DNA of 64,000 nucleotides from Streptomyces pilosus (GCF_014649835.1 NZ_BMTU01000010.1:1-64000); one strand, 5' to 3'. Shown: positions 8,877 through 17,765, counted from the stretch's first letter. The notes: generated by a model from the letters alone, not told the origin. Numbers and translations are program-made.

Positions 8877-9281
8877 CTAGGGAGCAGGCGTCTCCACGAC
8901 GCGGAAGGCGAGACACACGACCGGCGTGCCGTCGTCGACCGGGGTGCCCGCGCGCTCCCAGAACCGGCGGTGGCCCTCGCGCCACTCCTCGAGCGTGGCG
9001 TCACCCTCGCCCTCGGCCAGGGCGTGCTCCCAGGTGATCCCGCCGAAGGTGGTCCGCCGCACACCGGTGATCTCGAGCGTGGCGACGGGCCGGCCGTCGT
9101 CGTCCAGGAGCGCCAGCCGCTCCCCCACGTACTCGAGGCCCTCCGCCTCCTCGGCGTACTCGGCCAGCAGACCGGTCGTCGCCGTCTTCCGCCCGGCCAG
9201 CACCAGGGCGTTCAGCCGGGCCCGCAGGCCGTCCGGAGTGCCCAGTTCCATGGCCCGCATACCGTCGACCCGTGGCCACAC
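8877..9281 (-). CDS. ASCH domain protein
   Basis: 134 residues from a GTG at 9281 with a GAGGTGAATGAGCC leader; ATG codons at 9260 and 9251 are alternatives. The ASCH signature is clear: KTATTGLLAEY near residue 32, GERLALLDDDGRPVATLEIT, FGGITWEHALAEGEGD, and EEWREGHRRFW. ASCH domains share the PUA-like fold and bind RNA or modified nucleotides; some bacterial members hydrolyse N4-acetylcytidine. The Lys-Thr-x-Thr and the Glu-Gly-Glu segment are kept here, so either binding or amidohydrolase activity is possible. It stands alone on its strand. Confidence 0.85.
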   Translation of the reverse strand: MWPRVDGMRAMELGTPDGLRARLNALVLAGRKTATTGLLAEYAEEAEGLEYVGERLALLDDDGRPVATLEITGVRRTTFGGITWEHALAEGEGDATLEEWREGHRRFWERAGTPVDDGTPVVCLAFRVVETPAP

Positions 9282-9475
9282 GGCTCATTCACCTCACTCG
9301 ACAGCGCGAAGGGGCAGGTGCCCTGAGGCGGCCATTGTCGCGTCGCCGCCCCAGCGGGCGTCCCGCGGGGTGCGCTGTCCGCCGCGGTCCGGCCGGGAGG
9401 CATTCACCGCCCGTATCGGGGCAACCGGCCCCGTACGCAACTGGCCCTGACCCAGACAGAGATGAGGGTGACGAC

Positions 9476-9889
9476 ATGTCCTACCCGGAACACCCGCCGA
9501 CGCGAACCGACTCCGTGCCCGCGGCCCCCGCCGCGGGCGGGAGACGAGGCAACGGACTGGCCGTCGCCGCGCTCGTTCTCGGCGTCCTGGCGATCCTCCT
9601 GTTCTGGACCGTCGTCGGTGGTGTGGTGCTGGGCCTGCTGGCCCTCGTCCTCGGCATCATCGGCGCCCGCCGGGCGCGGGGCGGCCGGGCCCCGCACGGC
9701 GTGATGTCGATCGTCGGCGCGGTGCTCGGCGCGCTGGGTCTCATCGCGTCCGCGGTGATCCTCGCGATCGGTGCCTCGATCCTCAACTCGGACGAGTTCA
9801 AGGACTTCGACGACTGTGTCCGGCACGCCGACACTAAGAGCGAACGGGACGCGTGCGCCGAGGACTTCGACCGCGACATGAACAACTGA
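9476..9889 (+). CDS. DUF4190-type small membrane protein
   Basis: 137 residues from the ATG at 9476, with GAGGGTG five bases upstream. A short proline-rich tail is followed by a DUF4190 core: GNGLAVAALVLGVLAILLFW, a second helix GVVLGLLALVLGIIGARRAR, a basic loop, and a third helix GVMSIVGAVLGALGLIASA. The C-terminus is a small acidic extracytoplasmic segment with two cysteines (FDDCVRHADTKSERDACAEDF) that could form a disulfide. DUF4190 proteins are common and uncharacterised in actinomycetes. No partner is evident beside it. Confidence 0.85.
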   Translation: MSYPEHPPTRTDSVPAAPAAGGRRGNGLAVAALVLGVLAILLFWTVVGGVVLGLLALVLGIIGARRARGGRAPHGVMSIVGAVLGALGLIASAVILAIGASILNSDEFKDFDDCVRHADTKSERDACAEDFDRDMNN

Positions 9890-10075
9890 CCGGAGCGGGA
9901 CGGGCCGGGCGGCGACGGCCGGCGATCCCTGCTCCGGGCCGGAGGACGCGGCAGTCGGAGACGGCTGCCGCGCAGCCGGCCGCGTCACCCGGACGGGTGG
10001 CAGCGGCACGGCGTGCGGCGCACCGTCCAGACGACGCGACAGGCGCCCCGACGTCGCGCGTAGGACAGTGAGAGC

Positions 10076-11182
10076 ATGAACCGTCACCGACGCCCACCCC
10101 GGCGGGCCCCCTGGGTCGCAGGAGGTGCCGCCGTGCTCGTCCTCGGCGGCATCGGGGTGTGGGTGTGGGTCGCGCAGGACGACGGCACGCCCAGCCCGAC
10201 GCCCTCGGCGTCGGCCGACCTGTCGTTGCCGACGCTGAACCCACTGCCGTCGTGGACCTTCGAGACGGAGCCGTCCGGCACGGACCGGCGGACACCGCCG
10301 GACACACGGCTGCCCGAGCCGACGTCACGGCCTCGTCAGCCGGCCGGGTCGGATCCGCCGCCCCGGCCGGAGCCACCGGAGCAGGAACCCTCCACGGGAC
10401 CGGTGCCGCCGGGCCGGCCTTCGCCGGGGCCGGTGCCGCCGGGCCGGCCCGCGACGACCGCGCCGGCGCCGTCCCTCGAACGGCCGACGGCTCAGCCGGT
10501 ACCGCCGGGCCACAGGCCGTCGGCCGGAACGGCACCGGGCGACGGCGAGCCACAGCCCCGTCCGCCCGCGACCGGTGCGTCGGCAGGCCACCTGTCACGC
10601 ACCCCCGCCACCTCGGCACCGTCGGCGGCCCCGCCCGGGAAGCCCCGGCCGCCGGCCGGGTCCCCGCGGCCCGAGCCTTCCGCACGGCCCACGAAGTCCG
10701 GCCCCCCGGCGGCTTCGGCCCGGCCCGCATCCCCCGATCCGTCCCCCGCGACGAAAGCCCCGGGACGGTCCACGACGTCCCGTCCCCCGGCACGGACCGG
10801 GACGGCGGAACCCCCGGCACCACCCGCGCGGCCCCCGGCGACACGGACGCCGACCTCACGCCCCGTCCCCCCGAACCCCGTACCGCCGCCGCCCGCCGCG
10901 ACGTCCACCCCGGCGCCGCACCCACCGACGTCCGCACCGGCGTCACCCGGCGGCCGGCACCCGACTCCGGCACCGACGGCGGACGGCCGCGAACCGGGCG
11001 CCACCACGTGGTACACCTCGCAGGCCGCCACCGCCGCAGCCCGGCGCATGGCCGCCGGCGCGACGGTCGGCGATCCCGCCTGTTCGATGGCGGCCGCCGG
11101 CCGGCCGGATCCCCTCCTGCTGCCGCGGAACAGCAGGATCGGCATCGGACACCACGGCGCCTACTGGTGCCTGATCTGGTGA
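10076..11182 (+). CDS. Proline-rich, membrane-anchored hypothetical protein
   Basis: 368 residues. A basic N-terminus (RHRRPPRRAP) and one hydrophobic segment (GGAAVLVLGGIGVWVWVA) suggest a signal anchor with the rest outside the cell. Residues ~40-310 are low-complexity Pro/Ala/Ser/Thr/Arg with PVPPGRPSP-like repeats, consistent with a wall-spanning stalk. The last ~55 residues are ordered and less biased (TTWYTSQAATAAARRMAAG, two Cys, RIGIGHHGAYWCLIW) and look like a small functional head. The start is the ATG at 10076, with only a weak AGGACAG site. A 1367-residue antisense frame overlaps it, but signal anchor, stop placement and codon pattern favour the plus strand. No family is recognised. 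Confidence 0.6.
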   Translation: MNRHRRPPRRAPWVAGGAAVLVLGGIGVWVWVAQDDGTPSPTPSASADLSLPTLNPLPSWTFETEPSGTDRRTPPDTRLPEPTSRPRQPAGSDPPPRPEPPEQEPSTGPVPPGRPSPGPVPPGRPATTAPAPSLERPTAQPVPPGHRPSAGTAPGDGEPQPRPPATGASAGHLSRTPATSAPSAAPPGKPRPPAGSPRPEPSARPTKSGPPAASARPASPDPSPATKAPGRSTTSRPPARTGTAEPPAPPARPPATRTPTSRPVPPNPVPPPPAATSTPAPHPPTSAPASPGGRHPTPAPTADGREPGATTWYTSQAATAAARRMAAGATVGDPACSMAAAGRPDPLLLPRNSRIGIGHHGAYWCLIW

Positions 11183-11285
11183 GCCGAGGCGGGCCGGCGC
11201 CGGGCGGACCGGCACTGCCCCGGCCGGGCCGGCGCGGCACGGCGTAGGCTGCCCTCGGCACGCAGACGGCTGGGTGGGGGAACAC

Positions 11286-13340
11286 ATGGCGGCTGGCACG
11301 GTCCCGGTGTGGGCGTCGGCACTCGATTCGGTGGTGGTGTACGCGCAGGGCGCGCTCTGCCGCCGACTGGCCCGCGGCACGGTACCGGTGGGGGGACGGG
11401 TCCGGGTGGCGGGGCTCCCCCGGTCCCTGGACCCGGACTCGCTGCGGGCCCGCGTCGTCGGCGCGCCCGGGGTGCGGGTCACCGGCGCCCGGGTCGAGGC
11501 CGAGGCCGAACCCCGGGACGGCGGCCCCGGGGACGAGTTGCTGCGCGAGGTGGAGCGTCTGCGCGACGCGTGCGCGGCCGCGCAGGGGCGCCGGGACCGG
11601 CAGCTGACCCTGATCGAGGAGGCGGGCGCGCTGCGTCCGGTGCCCCCGGGCCGCAAGCGGGACGATCCGCACCGCCGTACGCCCGTCGACGCGTGGCTGG
11701 AACTCGCCGACTTCGTCGAGTCGCGCATGACCGTGCTGCACGGCAGGCTCCGCGAACTGGAGGAGGAGCTGCGCCGGGTCGAGCACGAGCTCACCGTCGC
11801 GGTGGACCGGCTCTCCCGCGCCTCCACCGATCGGCCCCCGGCCCATGTGGCCACCTCGTTCGGCGCGGTCCTGACGCTGGACGGCACGGGGGAGGTCGAG
11901 GTGGAGGTGGAGTACGGGGTCCCCGGCGCCGTCTGGGTGCCCGCCTACCGGCTGGCGTACCGTCAGGGTGACGAGTCGGGGCGCCTGTTGCTGCGGGCCT
12001 CGGTGGCCCAGCGCACCGGCGAGGACTGGACCGGGGTACGGATCGCGCTGGCCACCGCGGACCTGCGCCGTCGCACGGAGCTGCCCCGGCTCCGCTCGCT
12101 CCGCATCGGACGCAGTCAGCCCCCACCCGCGCCCTCGGGCTGGCGCGGGCAGCCCGAAGGACTGAACGGGCTCTTCACCGGATACGACACGGCGGGCCCC
12201 CGGCCCGACAGCCACGCCGTGCCCGCGCTCGCCGGGGCAGCCGCTCCGCCCCCTCCCCTGCCGCCCCCGCCGGCACCGATGGCTTACGGAGCGCCGCCGG
12301 CCCCCGGTGGCGCGGAAGGCGTCTTCCCCCAGGCCTACGGTGCACCCGTTCCGCCGGCCGCACCCCCCACTCGTGCCCGGCCGCGCACCGGGGCACGGCC
12401 CGCCGCGGCCCCCGCCGCCCTGGCCCCCGCCGCTCCCGGGGCGGCACCGCCTCCGCCCGGAGCGTCCGCGGGATTCGCGCCCGCGGCGCCGCCCGCCGCC
12501 GGGTCGCCGCGACCGGGCACTGCCGAACTCGACTACACCGCACTCGTCCTGTGCGGCCCGGAGGAACCGGAGGGCCGTCGGGGCAGGCTCTTCCCCGGCT
12601 CCGGTCCCGACCCGGTGACCGCCGAACACCGCCGCCGTGCCGAAGCGGTGGCCGCGCTGCCGCTTCCCGGGCACGCCGTGCGGCCCCGCGAGTCGGCCGG
12701 TTCCTTCGACCACCGGTTCGATGCCGCCGCGCCTGCCGACATCCCCTCGGACGGCACCTGGCACACCGTCACGGTCGGCGAGATCGCGGTCGGCCTGCGT
12801 ACCGAACACGTCTGTGTGCCGTCCGTGGAACAGACCGTGTACGCGACGCTGTTGCTCTCCAACACCACCGGGCAGGCACTCCTCGCCGGCCCGGTGGAAG
12901 TAGTCGTGGACGAGGAGTACCAGCTGACCGCCTCGCTGCCCACGCTCGCCCCGGGCGGTGCGTGCCGGGTGGGGCTCGGACCGGCCGAGGCCGTCGCGGT
13001 CACCCGCCGCACGGCTCTCCACGAGTCGACGTCGGGACTGCGCAACAACGTCACCGTGCTCGACCACCGGGTCCACGTCGAACTGGCCAACCGGCTCGCC
13101 GTTCCCGTCCGCGTGGAGGTGCGCGAGCGGGTGCCCGTGACGTCCGACGCGGACGTCCGCATCGAGGAGCGGGCCGACTGGACGGCGCCCGAGAACGACG
13201 ACGCCCCGGAGCGGCACACGCCGGGCACCCGGCTGTGGCGGGTGGACCTGCCCGCCGGCGGCACCGCCGTCCGCGACGGCGGCTACGAGATCCGCATCCC
13301 GGCCGGCAAGGCCCTCACCGGCGGCAACCGCAGGAGCTGA
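11286..13340 (+). CDS. DUF4139/DUF4140 (mucoidy inhibitor A-like) protein with Pro/Ala-rich insertion
   Basis: 684 residues from the ATG at 11286 (GGGGGA just upstream; GTG at 11274 is in frame). The N-terminal DUF4140 domain (VYAQGALCRRLARG, RVAGLPRSLDPDSLRARVVG) is followed by charged coiled-coil segments (~75-175) and the DUF4139 core, with GVPGAVWVPAYRLAYR and RTGEDWTGVRIALATA. About 170 residues of Pro/Ala/Gly (APPPPLPPPPAP and similar) interrupt the core at roughly 285-425. It then resumes with DIPSDGTWHTVTVGEIAV, LLLSNTTGQALLAGPVEV and RVEVRERVPV. There is no signal peptide. Function is unknown; the name comes from MuiA. A second DUF4139 gene begins seven bases downstream. Confidence 0.8.
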   Translation: MAAGTVPVWASALDSVVVYAQGALCRRLARGTVPVGGRVRVAGLPRSLDPDSLRARVVGAPGVRVTGARVEAEAEPRDGGPGDELLREVERLRDACAAAQGRRDRQLTLIEEAGALRPVPPGRKRDDPHRRTPVDAWLELADFVESRMTVLHGRLRELEEELRRVEHELTVAVDRLSRASTDRPPAHVATSFGAVLTLDGTGEVEVEVEYGVPGAVWVPAYRLAYRQGDESGRLLLRASVAQRTGEDWTGVRIALATADLRRRTELPRLRSLRIGRSQPPPAPSGWRGQPEGLNGLFTGYDTAGPRPDSHAVPALAGAAAPPPPLPPPPAPMAYGAPPAPGGAEGVFPQAYGAPVPPAAPPTRARPRTGARPAAAPAALAPAAPGAAPPPPGASAGFAPAAPPAAGSPRPGTAELDYTALVLCGPEEPEGRRGRLFPGSGPDPVTAEHRRRAEAVAALPLPGHAVRPRESAGSFDHRFDAAAPADIPSDGTWHTVTVGEIAVGLRTEHVCVPSVEQTVYATLLLSNTTGQALLAGPVEVVVDEEYQLTASLPTLAPGGACRVGLGPAEAVAVTRRTALHESTSGLRNNVTVLDHRVHVELANRLAVPVRVEVRERVPVTSDADVRIEERADWTAPENDDAPERHTPGTRLWRVDLPAGGTAVRDGGYEIRIPAGKALTGGNRRS

Positions 13341-13347
13341 CACAGCC

Positions 13348-14916
13348 ATGTCCACGTCATCGGAGCCGATCCCGCTGATCGCCCTTCCCGTCACCGCCGT
13401 CACCTGCACGGAGGACCGCGCCCACGTGGAGCGGACCGCGGTACTCGATCTGCGGGCCGGCACCCGGCGCCTGCGCCTCGGACCGGTCAGCGCGCTCGCC
13501 GTGGACCGCACCCTGCACGCCGAACTGCCCGCCGGGCATCCGGCGACCGTGCTCGACGTGCGGCTCGTACGGAGCTGGACCCCGCGCGGGCCGGGGCCCG
13601 CCGACGACGACTCCGCGCTGCGCCACCGGGTCACGGCCCTGGAGGAGGAGCGGTCGGTCCTGGAGCAGCACCGCGACCGGCTGCGGGCCCGTGCCGAACT
13701 GCTGGGCCGCGTCGCCGCCGACCTGCTGCGGGACATCGCCGAGGGCGCCGGCTGCGGGGAGCCGGAACGGGAACGCTGGAGCCGGGAGCTGGACCGCGTC
13801 GACGGCGAACGCGACTCCTGCGGCGAGCGGCTGCGCGCGGCGGAGGCCGGGCTGGCCCGCGTCGCCGCCGAACTCTCCGAGGCGCACGGGGCGTTGGACC
13901 TGCACGGGACGGAACCCGCGGAGCTGACCGCACACATCGAGCTGACCGTCCACGCCCCTGCCGACGGGCCGGCCGAGGTGCGCCTGAGCCATCTGGCCCC
14001 GTGCGCCCTGTGGCGGCCCGCCTACCGGGCCGTACTCGACGGCCGGGAGCTCACCCTGGAGACGGACGCGATCGTCTGGCAGCGGACCGGTGAGGACTGG
14101 TCGGACGTACGGCTGACCCTGTCCACCGCCCGCTCCGCCTCGGCGGGGGAGCCGCCGCGGCTCGGCGAGGACCGGCTGACGCTGACGGACCGCACGGCCG
14201 CGGAGCGCCGTACCGTCCACGTCGGACTGCGCGAGGAGGAGATCGGCGATCTCGGTCCCGCCCCCGAGCCCGGACTGCCGGGGGTGGACGACGGCGGGCA
14301 GGTACGGGTGCTCCGCTCCCCCGCTCCGGTCACCGTGCCGGCGGACGGTCGCGCCCACCGCGTACCGCTGTCCTCCTTCACCTCCCCCGCGCGCAGCGAG
14401 TACTCCTGCTCGCCCGAACTGTCGCCGCTGGTCAGCCAGGTGGTGCGGTGCGACAACCGGTCCGGCCACGCGCTCCTCGCCGGGCCCGTCGACCTCGTCG
14501 GCGGCAGCGGCTTCGCCGGACGCGGCACCCTGGACTTCACCGCCCCGGGCGCCCCCGTCGAGCTGTCCTTCGGCAGCCGGGACGACCACCGGGTCCTGCG
14601 GCGGACCGAGGAGACCCGGGACACCACCGGTATCAGCCAGCGGACCGTCCTCACCCGCACCGTCCGCCTGCACCTGTCGCGGTTCTCCGCCCCCGGCGAC
14701 GACGAGGACCGGGTGATCTCCCTGCGGGAGCGCGTCCCGGTCCCGGAGGTGTCGGCGGTGGACGTGCGGCTGCGCCGGGACGCCTGCTCACCCGTGCCCG
14801 ACGCGGTCGACGAGGACGGCATCGTCCGGTGGGACATCCCGCTCGGCCCGGGCGGCCGGCGCACCGTCACCCTGGTGTACGAGGTGTCGGCGAGCAGCAA
14901 GGTCACCGGTCTCTGA
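13348..14916 (+). CDS. DUF4139 protein, tandem paralogue
   Basis: 522 residues; the ATG at 13348 uses an AGGAG that lies inside the 3' end of the preceding gene, so the two are co-transcribed and probably co-translated. Order: DUF4140-like N-terminus (PVTAVTCTEDRAHVERTAVL, LRLGPVSALAVDRTL), a coiled coil at about 90-180 (ALEEERSVLEQHRDRLRARA), then the DUF4139 core with LWRPAYRAVL, WQRTGEDWSDVRLTLSTA, ADGRAHRVPLSSF and LRERVPVPEV. It lacks the proline-rich insertion of its neighbour. Two non-identical paralogues in one unit suggest a heteromeric assembly, which is inference. No enzymatic motif is apparent. Confidence 0.8.
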   Translation: MSTSSEPIPLIALPVTAVTCTEDRAHVERTAVLDLRAGTRRLRLGPVSALAVDRTLHAELPAGHPATVLDVRLVRSWTPRGPGPADDDSALRHRVTALEEERSVLEQHRDRLRARAELLGRVAADLLRDIAEGAGCGEPERERWSRELDRVDGERDSCGERLRAAEAGLARVAAELSEAHGALDLHGTEPAELTAHIELTVHAPADGPAEVRLSHLAPCALWRPAYRAVLDGRELTLETDAIVWQRTGEDWSDVRLTLSTARSASAGEPPRLGEDRLTLTDRTAAERRTVHVGLREEEIGDLGPAPEPGLPGVDDGGQVRVLRSPAPVTVPADGRAHRVPLSSFTSPARSEYSCSPELSPLVSQVVRCDNRSGHALLAGPVDLVGGSGFAGRGTLDFTAPGAPVELSFGSRDDHRVLRRTEETRDTTGISQRTVLTRTVRLHLSRFSAPGDDEDRVISLRERVPVPEVSAVDVRLRRDACSPVPDAVDEDGIVRWDIPLGPGGRRTVTLVYEVSASSKVTGL

Positions 14917-15072
14917 CCGCCCGGTGAGGGAGGCCGTGGTCCGGCACGGCGGGCGCCCCGCGCGGCCGGGCCGCTGATCACGACTGTCTCCCCTCGCCCG
15001 CGTCCCCCTCCCTCTCGCCCCCGTGATTCCCCCCTCGATCCTCCACTGCCGAGGGGTAGGAAGCCGCGCCCT

Positions 15073-15096
15073 CTTGCTATACAGTTCGTCAGCAAG
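15073..15096. promoter_or_regulatory. Inverted repeat upstream of the diiron oxygenase
   Basis: CTTGCT and AGCAAG arms with 12 bases between, 56 bases before the start codon at 15152. Size and position suit a repressor operator, for example of the TetR class, but no regulator gene is adjacent. Confidence 0.45.
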
Positions 15097-15104
15097 CGGC
15101 GGCC

Positions 15105-15119
15105 GTTACCCGTGGTAAC
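15105..15119. promoter_or_regulatory. Perfect palindrome GTTACC-CGT-GGTAAC
   Basis: A perfect 6-3-6 palindrome beginning nine bases after the previous inverted repeat and ending 32 bases before the diiron oxygenase start. It is the clearest operator-like site in the intergenic region 14917-15151. The binding protein is unknown. Confidence 0.5.
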
Positions 15120-15151
15120 ACGCATGGTCTCGACCCGGAGGAGCCCTCAGC

Positions 15152-16066
15152 ATGGCCAGCAGCACCTCTCAGCCGGAGGCCCGGACCCGTCCCTCGGACG
15201 ACGGTGTGGCCCGGCGGCTGCTCGACTCGTCCGCGCAGCTCTCCTACGACCCGCTGACCGAGGTCGACTGGGACACCCCCCTCGACACGGACTTCCACGG
15301 CGCGAGCCCAGAGTGGAGCACGCTCTACGGGACGCCGTACTGGAACGAGCTGAGCGAGGCGCAGCGCAAGGCGCTGACGCGCCAGGAAGCGGCGTCCGTC
15401 GCCAGCACCGGCATCTGGTTCGAGATGATCCTCCAGCAGATGGTGCTGCGGGACATCTACGCCAAGGACCCGACGGACGACACCGTCCAGTGGGCGCTCA
15501 CCGAGATCGCCGACGAGTGCCGGCACTCGATCATGTTCGCCCGGGGCGCGAAGAAACTCGGCGCCCCGGCCTACCGCCCGCACCGGGTGGCGCTCGAACT
15601 CGGCAGGTTCTTCAAGACCGTCGCCTTCGGTGAGGCGGCGTACGCGGCGATCCTGGTGGCCGAGGAGGTCCTGGACGTCATGCAGCGCGACTGGATGCGC
15701 GACGAGCGGGTCGTACCGTTCGTCCGCACCATCAACAACATCCATGTCGTCGAGGAGTCGCGGCACATGAAGTTCGCCCGCGACGAGACGCGCCGCCACC
15801 TGTCGCGGGCGGGGCGGCTGCGCCGCCGGATCCACGCCGTCCTGATCTCCGTCGCGGCGTACGTCATCGTCACCAGCATGGTGAACCGGAAGGTGTACGC
15901 CAACGCCGGCCTGGACGAGGAGCGCGCACTGCGCGAGGCGAAGGCGAACGAGCACCACAAGTCGATGATGCGGGCGAGCTGTTCGGGCCTGATGGAGTTC
16001 CTCGCCTCGGTGGGTCTGCTCACCCGGCCGGCGCTCTTCTTCTACCGGCGCGCCCACCTCGTCTGA
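15152..16066 (+). CDS. AurF-like diiron N-oxygenase family protein
   Basis: 304 residues; the ATG at 15152 follows GGAGGAG. The helical bundle carries the ligands expected of p-aminobenzoate N-oxygenase (AurF) relatives: a Glu in LTRQEAASVAS (~76), EIADECRHS (Glu and His, ~117-125), a Glu in LVAEEVLDVM, HVVEESRHMKF (~197-207) and NEHHKSM near the C-terminus. The family uses a dinuclear iron site and O2, classically oxidising amines to nitro groups, though many members are uncharacterised. The next gene, 51 bases on, encodes a ferredoxin-reductase fusion that could supply electrons. A role in oxidising a lipid or secondary metabolite is possible but not shown. Confidence 0.85.
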   Translation: MASSTSQPEARTRPSDDGVARRLLDSSAQLSYDPLTEVDWDTPLDTDFHGASPEWSTLYGTPYWNELSEAQRKALTRQEAASVASTGIWFEMILQQMVLRDIYAKDPTDDTVQWALTEIADECRHSIMFARGAKKLGAPAYRPHRVALELGRFFKTVAFGEAAYAAILVAEEVLDVMQRDWMRDERVVPFVRTINNIHVVEESRHMKFARDETRRHLSRAGRLRRRIHAVLISVAAYVIVTSMVNRKVYANAGLDEERALREAKANEHHKSMMRASCSGLMEFLASVGLLTRPALFFYRRAHLV

Positions 16067-16117
16067 CGACCGCACCACCCCCTGCACCTGTCCCGGCCTC
16101 CTGCGGAGCGGACGACC

Positions 16118-17683
16118 ATGGCCTTCGCGATCACCCAGACCTGCTGCAGCGACGCCACCTGCGTGTCCGTCTGCCCGGTCAACTGCATCCACCCCACGCC
16201 CGAGGAACGGGCCTTCGGCAGCACGGAGATGCTGCACATCGACCCCAGGAGCTGCATCGACTGCGGGGCCTGCGCCGACGCCTGTCCGGTGGACGCCGTC
16301 TTCCCCGTCGACCGGCTGCCCGCCACGCAGCGGGAGTACGCGCGGATCAACGCCGCCTACTTCGAGCCGGGCGGGACACCGGAGTCCCCGGACCGGGCGG
16401 AGAGCGGCGAGGGGAGTCCTGCGGAGCCGGGCCCGAACTTCCACGACTGGGGAGAGCCCTCCTTCGACCGGGTACTGCCCTCGGACTTCGGGCCGCTGCG
16501 GGTCGCGATCGTCGGCACCGGCCCGGCCGGGATGTACGCCGCCAGGGACCTGCTGCTGCACACACCGGCCGAGGTGACACTCGTCGACCGGCTGCCCCTG
16601 GCCGGCGGACTCGTCCGGTACGGCGTGGCACCCGACCATCCGTCGACCAAGAAGGTGGGCGAGACCTTCGCCCGCTTCCACACCCATCCGCGGGTGCGGA
16701 TGCACCTGGGGCTCGACGTGGGTGTCCACATCACGGCGGAGGAGCTCGCCGCCCACCACGACGCGGTGATCTACGCGGTGGGCGCGGCCACCGACCGGCG
16801 GCTCGGCATCCCCGGCGAGGAACTGCCCGGCTGCGTCTCCGCGACCGCCTTCGTCGCCTGGTACAACGCGCACCCGGAGGTCGCCCCGGACGCCGTCGAC
16901 CTGTCGGCGGAGCGGGTCGTCGTGGTGGGCAACGGCAACGTCGCGCTCGACGTCGCCCGCCTCCTGGTCACCGACCCGGACACGCTGGCCGGCACGGGGA
17001 TCGCCGGCCACGCGCTGGCGGAGCTGCGCCGCAGCAAGGTGCGCGAGGTGGTGGTGCTCGGGCGCCGCGGTCCGGGGGAGGCGGCGTACACCCGGTCCGA
17101 ACTGCTCGCCCTGAAGCACCTTCCCGGCGTGGACCTGCTCGTCGACGACCACGATCCGCGCGTCGGCCCGGCCGTCGACGCCGCCGGGCCGGGGGACAAG
17201 GCGGCGGTGCTGCGGGACGTGGCGCGCGGGGCCGTCGACTGGTCCCTGCCGCCGGACTCCCCCCGACGGCGGCGCATCGTGCTGCGGTTCTTCTCGGCCC
17301 CGGTGCGGGTGTGCGGGAGCGGGCACACCCGCGCCGTGCGCGTCACCGGAGGCTCCGGGGAGCTGGAGATCCCGTCCGCCCTGGTCCTGCGCGCGATCGG
17401 TTACCGCGGGGTCCCGCAGGCGGGGCTGCCGTTCGACGAGGCCACCGGCACCGTGCCGAACGAGCTCGGGCGGGTGCGGGACCGGCCCGGGACGTACGTC
17501 GTGGGGTGGAGCAAGCGCGGGCCGTCGGGCGGCATCGGCGCCAACCGTGTGTGCGCGGCCGAGACCGTCGGCTCCCTGCTGGCCGACGCGGTGGCGGGCG
17601 CGCTGCCCGCACCGGCCGCCGGTCCGAAGGCGTTCCGCCGGCTCGTCCGCCGCCGGCGCCGCCGAGGCCGCGGAGACGGCTGA
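16118..17683 (+). CDS. Ferredoxin / ferredoxin-NADP+ reductase fusion (FprB type)
   Basis: 521 residues from the ATG at 16118 (GGAG nine bases before). Residues 1-60 are a bacterial-type ferredoxin with two cysteine clusters (CCSDATCVSVCPVNC and CIDCGACADACPVDA). After a short linker, residues ~125-500 form an adrenodoxin reductase/FprA-like flavoprotein: FAD-binding VGTGPAGMYAARDL, GGLVRYGVAPDH, NADP-binding VVGNGNVALDVARLL and GRRGPGEAAYTRSEL, and the C-terminal WSKRGPSGGIGANR that contacts FAD. It would move electrons from NADPH through its own iron-sulfur domain to an acceptor. The upstream diiron protein is the natural candidate; that pairing is inferred from the operon. Confidence 0.9.
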   Translation: MAFAITQTCCSDATCVSVCPVNCIHPTPEERAFGSTEMLHIDPRSCIDCGACADACPVDAVFPVDRLPATQREYARINAAYFEPGGTPESPDRAESGEGSPAEPGPNFHDWGEPSFDRVLPSDFGPLRVAIVGTGPAGMYAARDLLLHTPAEVTLVDRLPLAGGLVRYGVAPDHPSTKKVGETFARFHTHPRVRMHLGLDVGVHITAEELAAHHDAVIYAVGAATDRRLGIPGEELPGCVSATAFVAWYNAHPEVAPDAVDLSAERVVVVGNGNVALDVARLLVTDPDTLAGTGIAGHALAELRRSKVREVVVLGRRGPGEAAYTRSELLALKHLPGVDLLVDDHDPRVGPAVDAAGPGDKAAVLRDVARGAVDWSLPPDSPRRRRIVLRFFSAPVRVCGSGHTRAVRVTGGSGELEIPSALVLRAIGYRGVPQAGLPFDEATGTVPNELGRVRDRPGTYVVGWSKRGPSGGIGANRVCAAETVGSLLADAVAGALPAPAAGPKAFRRLVRRRRRRGRGDG

Positions 17684-17765
17684 GGCCACATGCCGGCCGA
17701 ACGGGCGGGGGGAGGTGGCCCGGCGACGCCCGGCGCACCCGGCCGGCGACGGGAGGTCCTCCGTG

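Noticed and set aside
9890..10075. Short gene between the DUF4190 and proline-rich genes
   Set aside because: Frames here lack a start with a ribosome site and show no conserved pattern.
9834..13937. 1367-residue minus-strand open frame
   Set aside because: Low-complexity Arg/Ser/Pro translation with no motif; it is antisense to three plus-strand genes with ribosome sites and recognisable DUF4190/DUF4139 domains. Long antisense frames are expected at this GC content.
15089..17689. 866-residue minus-strand open frame
   Set aside because: Antisense to the AurF-like and FprB-type genes, which carry full catalytic motifs.
14917..17700. Secondary-metabolite cluster around the AurF-like gene
   Set aside because: Only the oxygenase and its reductase are present; neighbours are NAD kinase and DUF4139 genes with no synthase or tailoring enzymes.
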